Source: Candidatus Nomurabacteria bacterium
Lineage (GTDB): Bacteria; Patescibacteriota; Minisyncoccia; Phycocordibacterales; UBA9973
Length of the DNA: 9,102 nt
Reading direction: 5' to 3'
NCBI GenBank assembly: GCA_021413565.1
Contig: JAIOQC010000024.1
Location: 1-9,102, forward strand
Position 1 is the stretch's first letter. Each line of letters begins with the position of its first letter. The notes under the pieces were generated by a model. The model was not told the DNA's origin, did no database searches, and was given only the letters and a program-made list of their open reading frames with translations. Positions 1 to 5,982 of the stretch are shown here, in pieces. A program made the translations under genes and the position numbers.

Positions 1-68
1 TAAACATTGGCAGTTGTGAACAAAGCCAATAAAATAGTAAATGCTGTAAATATAATTGTTTTTTTCAT
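1..68 (-). CDS. Signal-peptide protein, 5' end only (partial)
   Basis: Only the first 22 codons are inside the window; the gene runs off the left edge. The visible peptide starts MKKTIIF, continues as a hydrophobic stretch and reaches a small-residue region (TTAN), a classical signal peptide or membrane anchor, so the product is probably exported. The ATG lies 5 nt after the stop of the DUF4430 gene with no terminator between them, so it should share that gene's transcript and its cobalamin-riboswitch control. A role in cobalamin capture is an inference from position only. The mature domain is not visible. Confidence 0.6.
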   Translation of the reverse strand, partial: MKKTIIFTAFTILLALFTTANV

Positions 69-73
69 ATAAT

Positions 74-538
74 TTATTTTAATTTCCACTCAACGATGTC
101 ACCATCTTTAATCTTATAATCCATTACGCCAACTCCTGCTTCTTTACCATTTACGTCATACATCAGATTCTTGCCATTACCATTCGTTAGACTACCAATC
201 TTCTCTACAAAAAACCCAAGACCAGTATAATTTTTACCTTCAAAAAAGATTTCACCATTTTGTCTGGCAACAACCAAGATATCATAAAGCGATGTGTTAG
301 GTGGTGAAGATAAATTTAATTTTGTATCACCAATAATAATTTGAAGTGCAATATTTTCAACAATCTTTTGCTGTATTGACTGTTTAGTTTGTGGAATAAT
401 GCTTTGAATTTCTACTGATGGAGCAACTGGAGTATTTGTATCTTTATTTTGCGGTTTAAAAATAAAAAGACTAAAAATAATACTCAGAAATAAAAGCATT
501 AAAACAATATAATATTTTTTATGTGTAAATCTATTCAT
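74..538 (-). CDS. Membrane-anchored DUF4430 protein, probable cobalamin-binding
   Basis: The 154-residue protein has a short basic N-terminus, one hydrophobic segment (about residues 10-28), a Pro/Thr/Gln-rich linker (about 30-58) and a C-terminal domain (about 62-154). The C-terminal domain fits DUF4430, the transcobalamin-like C-terminal fold: it has a SLYDIL segment, FEGKNYTGLGFFVEKI, a MYDVNGKEAGVGV strand and a final DGDIVEWK. DUF4430 is related to the beta domain that caps cobalamin in transcobalamin and intrinsic factor. Bacterial copies are usually surface-tethered and often accompany ECF-type B12 uptake genes. Here the gene sits directly behind a cobalamin riboswitch, and the adenosyltransferase and B12-dependent reductase genes are just upstream, so capturing cobalamin outside the membrane is the best reading. 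The domain call is firm; ligand binding is inferred from family and context. Confidence 0.85.
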   Translation of the reverse strand: MNRFTHKKYYIVLMLLFLSIIFSLFIFKPQNKDTNTPVAPSVEIQSIIPQTKQSIQQKIVENIALQIIIGDTKLNLSSPPNTSLYDILVVARQNGEIFFEGKNYTGLGFFVEKIGSLTNGNGKNLMYDVNGKEAGVGVMDYKIKDGDIVEWKLK

Positions 539-545
539 GAAAAAG

Positions 546-570
546 AAAAAAACCCTTCCGAAGAGGGTTA
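546..570 (-). terminator. Riboswitch expression-platform terminator
   Basis: Read on the minus strand, AACCCT and AGGGTT pair around a CTTCGGA loop, followed by a run of seven U. The hairpin ends just before the DUF4430 start codon. Its 3' arm contains GGAAGGG, the only Shine-Dalgarno-like sequence for that gene, about 14 nt upstream of the ATG. Folding could therefore stop transcription and also hide the ribosome site. Its place between the B12 aptamer and the coding region suggests it forms when ligand is bound. Confidence 0.8.
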
Positions 571-574
571 CTTA

Positions 575-716
575 AAAATGCTACTGCATTCATAATTCCT
601 GCTCGGGACGCACTTCTTGTTTAGTATTCGGACTTTTCTAACTTTCATTAGAATTACCGTAGCGGCACTGTGGAGGATTTACACCTCACTTCCCTAAATA
701 AGAATTATTTAATTGT
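575..716 (-). promoter_or_regulatory. Cobalamin (B12) riboswitch aptamer
   Basis: On the minus strand the conserved cobalamin-riboswitch order is visible. A GGGAAG (689-694) is followed by a GAGG/CCTC hairpin with the GGTGTAAATCC signature (673-687). Next is the core GCCGCTACGGTAA (654-666), a TTCTAA/TTAGAA peripheral hairpin (636-653), and a B12-box-like AGTCCGAATACT (about 623-634). An AATGC/GCATT hairpin and the terminator follow. The B12 box departs from the textbook AGTCAGGAGACCTGCC in its second half, so the exact subclass cannot be fixed by eye. A cobalamin riboswitch normally turns genes off when B12 is plentiful. Here it would control the DUF4430 gene and the signal-peptide gene after it. 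Readthrough from the adenosyltransferase gene would also meet it. Confidence 0.87.
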
Positions 717-729
717 TGGACACTCTTTA

Positions 730-757
730 ACTATACTCTTTGTGAAAAATCTCGCAA
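730..757 (-). promoter_or_regulatory. Promoter of the riboswitch transcript
   Basis: On the minus strand TTGCGA (752-757) and TATAGT (730-735) are separated by 16 nt. The predicted start near 722-724 leaves a short lead before the aptamer. It begins 8 nt beyond the adenosyltransferase stop, giving the DUF4430 unit its own promoter within an otherwise continuous gene cluster. Confidence 0.55.
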
Positions 758-764
758 GTTTATA

Positions 765-1349
765 CTAATCATACCTCGGTGATTCTTCAACAATCCCACC
801 ATTATGATTGGCAAAGCGTGCAAATGCGTATAAAACACTAGACAATCGATTCAAGTACACTAAAGTCTCTTTGTCTATAGTTTGTTTAACCTCTGTGTTA
901 TCCTTAGTTTGTTTCAATTCTTCTACCACGCCGACAACTCGTCGTTCAGCGCGTCGTGCAATAGTTCGAGCAATATCAGACAAAGCGGCAAGTTCAACAC
1001 CACCAGACACAAAAAATGTTTTAATAGGTGGCAAAATTTTCTCTATACCGTCTATCATTTCTTCTAGCCATTCCACTTTTTCATGAGCAATAATTTTATC
1101 TGCACCGGCTAACTGAGCTTGGATTATAAACAAGTCTTGTTGAATACGGTTGATTGCAACAGATAGAACAATCGTCTTTTCGTTTATTACAAAAGAAACA
1201 CCTAGGGCTTTAATTTTCACCAAACCTAAAAATGAATTAATCTCATCAAGTGAACCTAATGCTTCAGCAATAGTTGAACTTTTTGAGATACGCTGATCAC
1301 AACCAAAAGTTTTGGTTGTGCCAGCATCTCCTTTTCGAGTGTATAACAT
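765..1349 (-). CDS. pduO: PduO-type cob(I)alamin adenosyltransferase
   Basis: This cytosolic enzyme transfers the adenosyl group of ATP to cob(I)alamin, making adenosylcobalamin. At 194 residues it is a full-length single-domain PduO-type ATR. The N-terminal ATP motif is present (TRKGDAGTTKTFG, residues 4-16), as are EALGSLDEINSFLG (29-42) and RIQQDLFIIQAQLAG (68-82). So are the catalytic-face helix IARTIARRAERRV (126-138) and YLNRLSSVLYAFAR (165-178). The start lies 3 nt behind the stop of the class II ribonucleotide reductase gene, so the two are almost certainly co-transcribed. It supplies the reductase's cofactor, and no other B12 enzyme is visible here. The family call is firm; PduO-type is distinguished from CobA-type by the TRKGDxGTT motif and RRAER helix. 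Confidence 0.95.
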   Translation of the reverse strand: MLYTRKGDAGTTKTFGCDQRISKSSTIAEALGSLDEINSFLGLVKIKALGVSFVINEKTIVLSVAINRIQQDLFIIQAQLAGADKIIAHEKVEWLEEMIDGIEKILPPIKTFFVSGGVELAALSDIARTIARRAERRVVGVVEELKQTKDNTEVKQTIDKETLVYLNRLSSVLYAFARFANHNGGIVEESPRYD

Positions 1350-1352
1350 ATT

Positions 1353-3572
1353 TTATATTTCGCAGATACCTGAAACACATGCAAGCTCACGCTTTACTTC
1401 TGTTTCATCTTCTCTCTCATAAGTCACAATTTTTGAGAAATCAATATCACCAAGTCTGTCTCTCATCTCTTCGTATTTCTCTTTTGTAATAGCTTCGTAT
1501 GGGGCAAGTTGATAGACATGATTTGAGCGTGGCAAGAATGACAACCCTCCAACTAAATCCCAGTTCTCATAAATCCAACTAGCAACAGATAGCCATTCGT
1601 CATCACCAACAGAAATAGTCACAGAAGGATTGTGTTCAGTATAATTTTGCTTTACAACTTTCCAGTGTTCCAATTGCATAAGAGCATCTATATCATCTTT
1701 ACATATAGCACCTTTTGGAGCTTTGACTGGGAATTCCAAAACATAAGTACTTGCACTTTCCATTGTTTGACCAACTTCTGGATAATAAGGTACTCCTTGG
1801 TCTTTGAGCATTTTAAACAAAGCATCAGTTGCCGAAATACGAATACGACGGATATAGTACGGAGCATGTCGAGCGTGCATTCCAGAAGAACAATCCACAG
1901 TTTGTGAAGTATTACCTGATGGTTTAACACAAGTCACACAAGTAGACTGACTAACACCAAATCTTGCTGCGTATTTTTTATTAACTCGAATTGCTTCATT
2001 CTTTAATCTTTCTAGAACTTCTGGGTCACGAACTAGTGCGCAATCCCATTGTCCAGTAATAGAAACACCGAGAAGTCTCTCTTTGTCACAATTCTTCTTC
2101 CATTCTTTTGAAAGATATGGGAAATATGTAAGGGTTGATTGATAAGTACCCAAGATTGTAGCAACACGAATCTTCTTCATTAGTGTCTCTTCTGTGTCTT
2201 CAGCTCGAGCCACAACTTCAGATAAGTTACAGAACTGTTTTGATTGTAGAATGATTTCTCCACATGGATTTGTTCCCCATGATGGATATATACCGCCTTT
2301 GAATTGGTCTAATCGGCGCTTTGGTAGTGTACTTGCAAGACTTCCACGATTAAAGATTCCGCGTTCTCCACTGCCACTTTTCATCAAAGCAATCCATTCG
2401 TCCATAAACTCTACAGAACTAGGTTTCGTCAAATAAACAGCTGAGTTGTTGGCAAGCATTCTTTGACCTTCTGAAGTATAAAATTGTCCCTTCTTTGAAT
2501 CACGAATAGAATCATCATCTAAGTCAGACAAAGATATCATTGCACTACGGCGTACTCCTCCGGCTACAACACATTCACCAATCTTGCAGAGAATATCATG
2601 TGCATCTATGTTCGCAAGACGTCGTCCTTCACGACGAATAATTCTTTCTCTTGTAAATTCAAGAAGAGATTGCAATGGTGCAGGCCCTGAACTTTTACCA
2701 CCCATTGTTTTTGTTTTCATACCAAAGGCAAAAGCATCAGCCCAACCTTCTTTACTGTCGGCTATTACATAAGTCGGTAGAGTTTTTCCAGTTTGTTTTT
2801 GGATTTGTGGAAGAGCTTGAATGTTTTCACTTTCAACAGACCAACCCACACCAGTACCACACATTGAGATATACATTACTTCAGCGAAATCTTGGAAACA
2901 TCGTGGTGCAATAAATGAACAGTTGTATGCACAAACATTTGTACGACGAGCCGCCTTACCAGCAAATTGCATCAAACGCATTGATGGTAGTGCTTCTTGA
3001 CTTAGAATTGATTCACGGATTTCTTTGTACTCACTATCAGTTAATTTACCGTTGATATTATCACGCATGAAATTCACATATCTATCGATAGTTTCAATCC
3101 AAGTCTCACGACGGTCTTGTTCTGGTATCCACTTTGCATAAGTACGATAATAGACCACTTCAGCTAATGGGTTTCGGAAGTATTTCTTACTTTCAGAGAA
3201 AAGTTCTTTAATTTGCTCTGGAACATAACCAGCCTTCTCACGAACCAGTGAGCGCTCTTTACGGTATAAAATATAGGCTTTTGCAGTAGAGGTAAAACCT
3301 GAAGCAATCAACTCGTTCTCAACTACATCTTGTATAACTTCAACATGGGGAATAAAAACTTTAGCCTGTTGCTCCTTCTTCAAAGTAACTAAAGCATCCA
3401 GAACTTTAGACATCATCCCTGAAGCCTGATCTTCATCCCCTTCTTTCACTGATTGCATTGCTCGCAAGATTGCACGAGTGATGTGCTTCTCATCAAAAGG
3501 AACTACCATACCATCGCGTTTTTGTATTTTATCGAGAGCGGAGTACTTTTTTTTGTTTAGAGATTTTTTCAT
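1353..3572 (-). CDS. nrdJ: Class II (adenosylcobalamin-dependent) ribonucleotide reductase with ATP cone
   Basis: This enzyme reduces ribonucleotides to deoxyribonucleotides using a thiyl radical generated from adenosylcobalamin. The 739-residue protein has an N-terminal ATP cone (about 15-110, KRDGMVVPFDEKHITRAI), usually an allosteric on/off domain. The catalytic barrel shows YNCSF (C218, likely redox Cys), CGTGVGWSVE (238-247), VVAGGVRRSA (335-344), NPCGEI (435-440, C437 the likely thiyl-radical Cys, with N435 and E439) and CNLSE (448-452). The C-terminal tail CVSGIC (C732, C737) is the usual shuttle pair for re-reduction. It overlaps the upstream S-component gene by ATGA and precedes the adenosyltransferase by 3 nt. 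Oddly, only 13 residues separate EGW (275-277) from GGKSSGP (291-297). As I recall the family, this stretch is some 20-25 residues longer and carries an RPxGxxL element. The product is RTPR-like; triphosphate or diphosphate preference cannot be read by eye. Confidence 0.95.
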   Translation of the reverse strand: MKKSLNKKKYSALDKIQKRDGMVVPFDEKHITRAILRAMQSVKEGDEDQASGMMSKVLDALVTLKKEQQAKVFIPHVEVIQDVVENELIASGFTSTAKAYILYRKERSLVREKAGYVPEQIKELFSESKKYFRNPLAEVVYYRTYAKWIPEQDRRETWIETIDRYVNFMRDNINGKLTDSEYKEIRESILSQEALPSMRLMQFAGKAARRTNVCAYNCSFIAPRCFQDFAEVMYISMCGTGVGWSVESENIQALPQIQKQTGKTLPTYVIADSKEGWADAFAFGMKTKTMGGKSSGPAPLQSLLEFTRERIIRREGRRLANIDAHDILCKIGECVVAGGVRRSAMISLSDLDDDSIRDSKKGQFYTSEGQRMLANNSAVYLTKPSSVEFMDEWIALMKSGSGERGIFNRGSLASTLPKRRLDQFKGGIYPSWGTNPCGEIILQSKQFCNLSEVVARAEDTEETLMKKIRVATILGTYQSTLTYFPYLSKEWKKNCDKERLLGVSITGQWDCALVRDPEVLERLKNEAIRVNKKYAARFGVSQSTCVTCVKPSGNTSQTVDCSSGMHARHAPYYIRRIRISATDALFKMLKDQGVPYYPEVGQTMESASTYVLEFPVKAPKGAICKDDIDALMQLEHWKVVKQNYTEHNPSVTISVGDDEWLSVASWIYENWDLVGGLSFLPRSNHVYQLAPYEAITKEKYEEMRDRLGDIDFSKIVTYEREDETEVKRELACVSGICEI

Positions 3573-4114
3573 GCTTGTTTTGTGTTTAAGATTTTAATAA
3601 ATGATTTGCTTTCAGATTTTTGAGTTGAATTTACTAGCCTATAAATTAGCGGAGACAATACTAAGGCGAAACTAATATTACCGATGAGATGAATTATGGT
3701 AAAAGGAATCTGACCAATTAGTGCTACCATAAAACTTTGTTGAAAAAATAAAGGACCAATTGATAAACCAGTAATGGCATCATAGGCAAGTGTTCCCATT
3801 ACAGCAAACTTGGCATAATTCCATGAACTATTTTTTCGATTTTTAAAATACAACGTCGCCCAAAGCCCTAGGAGTCCATAAGTAGTAGCTGTGATTAGTG
3901 TCCAGATACCAACTTCGGAGGTAATAATGTCATAAAGAATTATACTAAGAAATCCAAATGAAAATGCAGATAAGTAACCAAAAGATTTCGCAAATGGCAT
4001 CTGTGTAGCGAGTACTGGCTCAAGATTGGGCGCACGAAACGGTACAAGACGAACCAAAAGACAAACAGTAAATCCAATGATGTACTTAACCCAATTTTTT
4101 TTGTAAGTCTCCAT
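3569..4114 (-). CDS. ECF-type transporter S-component-like membrane protein, possibly for cobalamin
   Basis: The 181-residue protein is strongly hydrophobic with about six membrane segments (near 10-26, 46-63, 68-90, 103-122, 127-147 and 144-163; the last two need refining). Size, helix count and small-residue-rich helices fit the substrate-binding S components of energy-coupling-factor transporters. The segment RLVPFRAPNLEPVLATQMPFAKSFG (22-46) looks conserved in similar proteins of Patescibacteria, as I recall. No EcfA or EcfT subunit is in the window, so it would have to share a module encoded elsewhere. Its stop overlaps the start of the B12-dependent reductase gene (ATGA), and an adenosyltransferase follows. 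Cobalamin is therefore the most likely substrate, by context only. A queuosine, riboflavin or other vitamin S component is possible. No clear Shine-Dalgarno precedes the ATG. Confidence 0.65.
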   Translation of the reverse strand: METYKKNWVKYIIGFTVCLLVRLVPFRAPNLEPVLATQMPFAKSFGYLSAFSFGFLSIILYDIITSEVGIWTLITATTYGLLGLWATLYFKNRKNSSWNYAKFAVMGTLAYDAITGLSIGPLFFQQSFMVALIGQIPFTIIHLIGNISFALVLSPLIYRLVNSTQKSESKSFIKILNTKQA

Positions 4115-4166
4115 AGATATGGTCGTGATAAACGCTCAGATTTAGGCCGAGCACTTGTGTATAATT

Positions 4167-4195
4167 ATTTTAATTGCATAGCTTACCAACTACAA
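4167..4195 (-). promoter_or_regulatory. Candidate promoter of the S-component/nrdJ/adenosyltransferase operon
   Basis: On the minus strand TTGTAG (4190-4195) and TAAAAT (4167-4172) are 17 nt apart, giving a start near 4160 and a leader of about 45 nt. No riboswitch-like conserved core is visible in this leader. The upstream operon thus appears not to carry its own B12 switch. Evidence is consensus similarity only. Confidence 0.35.
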
Positions 4196-4320
4196 AATTA
4201 GTATACCAAAAAATTAAAACTGAATACAACGAAAACCGTCCGATTAGAACATTTGGAAACAAAAAAATAGGTGTGGGAAGTGGAGAGTTGACTGAACCTA
4301 AAAATAATACTACAGAGTAA
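4174..4320 (+). CDS. Possible small protein, 48 residues (TTG start)
   Basis: This open frame starts with TTG immediately after an in-frame TAA and ends at TAA 4318-4320. It encodes a hydrophilic Lys/Asn/Thr-rich peptide (MHSLPTTKLVYQKI at the start, ELTEPKNNTTE at the end) with no recognised domain. A TATAAT at 4160-4165 lies 8 nt before the TTG, the distance expected for a leaderless message, though no good -35 box is seen. A strong terminator hairpin follows at 4364-4398. The opposite strand has an overlapping 64-codon frame (4170-4364) that I regard as its shadow. If real, it is the only plus-strand gene here and diverges from the cobalamin operon. Evidence is weak. Confidence 0.3.
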   Translation: MHSLPTTKLVYQKIKTEYNENRPIRTFGNKKIGVGSGELTEPKNNTTE

Positions 4321-4363
4321 GTCAGAAATAGACTATCTTTGGGTAATTTATTGCAATAAATCA

Positions 4364-4398
4364 AAATCTCTAAAAATTAAATTAATTTTTAGAGATTT
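4364..4398. terminator. Bidirectional hairpin terminator
   Basis: This is a perfect 17-bp inverted repeat centred on 4381 (arms begin AAATCTCTAAAAATTAA). Its A-rich and T-rich flanks make it work as an intrinsic terminator on either strand. It lies after the possible plus-strand small ORF and, with the hairpin at 4438-4471, walls off the cobalamin module from the DoxX/SWIB operon. Confidence 0.7.
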
Positions 4399-4437
4399 TT
4401 GTAAACAAATACCTTAAAATGACTCAAGTTGGCACAT

Positions 4438-4471
4438 AAAAATACACAATACTCTCGTATTGTGTATTTTT
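4438..4471. terminator. Bidirectional terminator of the DoxX/SWIB operon
   Basis: A perfect 15-bp stem (AAAAATACACAATAC with its complement at 4457-4471) closes a TCTC loop. Read on the minus strand it ends in a U run and lies 15 nt beyond the stop of the DoxX-like gene, the expected place for that operon's terminator. The A tract on the other side makes it active on the plus strand as well. Confidence 0.85.
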
Positions 4472-4486
4472 GTATAAAATTTCCTA

Positions 4487-4930
4487 TTATCTCCTTGGTA
4501 GTGGATGCAAATGTGATGCAATACCTACGGCTGTGGCAATAAGAGCAAGATTTTTGATAATGTACTGCCCTTCTAGTGTCGGGACAAACATTGCACTCCA
4601 TGTCTCCTGTGGTATTAACACTAAAGGCATGAGAGTTGTAATCATGTGGATGAATAATAGCGGAATTGCTAAACGCTCCAACCCACTAATTAAAAACAAA
4701 ACTCCAATTAACATTTCAAACAGTCCAAATAGAATTAGAAATGTTGGAAATGGCATAAAAGGTATGGTATTTACAAACAAATCTTGCACTAGTGCAGTCG
4801 CTGGTGATAAACCTATAACCTTTAACAGTCCAAACCAAAAGAAAATAACAAATAAACCTATTCGAGCCAATGGCATAGAAACTCTTCTGAAGAAATGAAT
4901 GAGTTCTTTGTCAAAAATTCGTATATTCAT
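4487..4930 (-). CDS. DoxX/DUF417-like four-helix membrane protein
   Basis: The 147-residue protein has four predicted membrane helices (about 21-40, 62-82, 86-108 and 123-140). Its layout is that of the DoxX / DUF417 group: an N-terminal RIGLFVIFFWFGLLKVIGL helix, a helix with FGLFEMLIGVLF, and a late EGQYIIKNLALIA segment (120-132). The biochemical role of these small membrane proteins is poorly defined; relatives have been linked to quinone or redox functions. I chose the ATG at 4928-4930. The longer frame, starting at 5008, would overlap the SWIB gene by 62 nt and adds 26 residues out of character with the family. The start lies 16 nt behind the SWIB stop, so the two form an operon ending at the 4438-4471 terminator. 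Confidence 0.75.
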   Translation of the reverse strand: MNIRIFDKELIHFFRRVSMPLARIGLFVIFFWFGLLKVIGLSPATALVQDLFVNTIPFMPFPTFLILFGLFEMLIGVLFLISGLERLAIPLLFIHMITTLMPLVLIPQETWSAMFVPTLEGQYIIKNLALIATAVGIASHLHPLPRR

Positions 4931-4946
4931 ATAATTATTTAAATAG

Positions 4947-5201
4947 TTAAGAAAGATGAACAGAGAGAAGCTTTGCCATTTCGAACATACTAACAGACTT
5001 CTTGCCACCGAATACTTTTAGTAGATTCGCATCAGCAATGATGTTACGCTTGTTCTTTGGATCTTGAAGATCATTCTTTTTAATGTAAACCCATATATTT
5101 TTGACAACATCAGAACGAGGCATTGGACCTTTACCAACCACGGCTGCTAGATCTGCACTGATAGTCATCGGCTTCATAAACGCTGAATTTGCTTTAGGCA
5201 T
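4947..5201 (-). CDS. SWIB/MDM2 (BAF60b-type) domain protein
   Basis: The 84-residue protein is essentially one SWIB domain. It has MKPMTISADLAAVVG, GKGPMPRSDVVKNIWVYIKKN (23-43), LQDPKNKRNIIAD (45-57), LLKVFGGKKSVSMFEMAKLLSVHL (60-83). SWIB domains are best known from eukaryotic SWI/SNF chromatin complexes and MDM2. In bacteria they occur in Chlamydiae, where one is fused to topoisomerase I, and as stand-alone proteins in some other lineages including Patescibacteria. The cellular role of the free bacterial form is unknown; nucleoid or DNA association is a guess. The gene heads a two-gene unit with the DoxX-like gene. No Shine-Dalgarno is seen. Upstream promoter matches are ambiguous (TTGCAA with TACCAT at 17 nt is one option). 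Confidence 0.92.
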   Translation of the reverse strand: MPKANSAFMKPMTISADLAAVVGKGPMPRSDVVKNIWVYIKKNDLQDPKNKRNIIADANLLKVFGGKKSVSMFEMAKLLSVHLS

Positions 5202-5305
5202 ATATTTTTTAAATAAGGCGTATAGTAATAATACCTAAATGGTAAAGGATTATGGATTAAATTGCAATGGGGAGAGATTCATGGTTAATTTCATCACTAA
5301 TATAT

Positions 5306-5884
5306 TTAAGCATCAACTTTTTTATATTTACGAGTTTTCATGAAAATCACCATAATTGAATTTGTAATTATCATTGAAATTGAGTGCAACATTGTTGCAA
5401 TATTATAAGCACCTAGAGTTGATATTATCAAAGAATGTCTTAATACATTACTACCATACAATACTGGAGTTTCACTTTGTGAATGAAAATATGTTTTGTG
5501 GAGTGTTGGAACAAAAGCAACCAAATCTATTAAAACGACAATTATGACAGAAATAGTAGGGTCTTTAGTTATAAACCACGGTATTAAACCCAAGAGAGCA
5601 AGAGCCAAAAAATACTTGTCTATTCTAGGAGGATTTTTAAATCCATATTTTAGAGAGTACAAAAATATAATTACTGTAAAAACTTCGGCAAATGCAGTTG
5701 GTATAGCGCCTATTCCTGCTCCTTTAGCAACTTGTCCAAAAAAGACAACACAAGAAACTATGGTCCAGATAAACCAAGTGTATGGATGAGGTTTTACCCT
5801 ACCTTTAATAACATCCCTCAAGTAATGAATATTCCCGACTATAGCAAGTAAAGAAGCAATTACGACTAAAATTATTTTTATCAC
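5306..5884 (-). CDS. Multi-pass membrane protein, PQ-loop/SemiSWEET-like
   Basis: The 192-residue protein is hydrophobic with about seven membrane segments. Two similar halves can be seen. In the first, VGNIHYLRDVIKGRVKPHPYTWFIWTIVS (16-44) gives a helix, a basic turn and then a Pro-containing loop before an aromatic helix. In the second, VAFVPTLHKTYFHSQSETPVLYGSNVL (122-148) repeats that pattern. This is the layout of PQ-loop and SemiSWEET-type transporters, although the exact PQ dipeptide is missing. I infer a transporter-like fold, with substrate unknown. The start is GTG (5882-5884), because an in-frame TAA lies two codons upstream. A TATACT at 5891-5896 is 6 nt before the GTG, so the message may be leaderless. 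I recall similar uncharacterised proteins in Patescibacteria. Confidence 0.7.
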   Translation of the reverse strand: MIKIILVVIASLLAIVGNIHYLRDVIKGRVKPHPYTWFIWTIVSCVVFFGQVAKGAGIGAIPTAFAEVFTVIIFLYSLKYGFKNPPRIDKYFLALALLGLIPWFITKDPTISVIIVVLIDLVAFVPTLHKTYFHSQSETPVLYGSNVLRHSLIISTLGAYNIATMLHSISMIITNSIMVIFMKTRKYKKVDA

Positions 5885-5890
5885 GAATTA

Positions 5891-5896
5891 AGTATA
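5891..5896 (-). promoter_or_regulatory. -10 box placing a leaderless start for the PQ-loop-like gene
   Basis: TATACT on the minus strand lies exactly 6 nt before the GTG start codon, so transcription would begin at or within a base of the codon. No convincing -35 box is visible. Confidence 0.4.
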
Positions 5897-5916
5897 CTAT
5901 GAAAATAGTTTATTTG

Positions 5917-5982
5917 CGGGCCATGTGGGTTCAGTACCAAGACCTTGAAACCCCGTAAGGCTGGTTTGGGATAATGTCAGGG
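5917..5982. other. GC-richer intergenic patch, unassigned
   Basis: This segment between the 168-residue hypothetical and the PQ-loop-like gene is clearly richer in G+C than its surroundings. It contains GGGTT/AACCC complementary pieces and a TTTGCGG...GTGGG pattern that loosely recalls the tRNA-Ser 3' end read in reverse. I could not fold it into a tRNA or identify a known RNA, and it has no U tract to act as a terminator. Confidence 0.25.

Noticed and set aside
4115..4166. Second cobalamin riboswitch before the S-component gene
   Set aside because: The leader is about 45 nt and shows none of the conserved aptamer segments.
4170..4364. 64-codon minus-strand frame
   Set aside because: It overlaps the terminator hairpin and the leader and promoter of the cobalamin operon. 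Its hydrophobic composition looks like a mirror of the plus-strand frame.
4487..5008. Longer DoxX-like frame starting at 5008
   Set aside because: It overlaps the SWIB gene by 62 nt and adds 26 residues atypical of the family; the ATG at 4930 is better placed.
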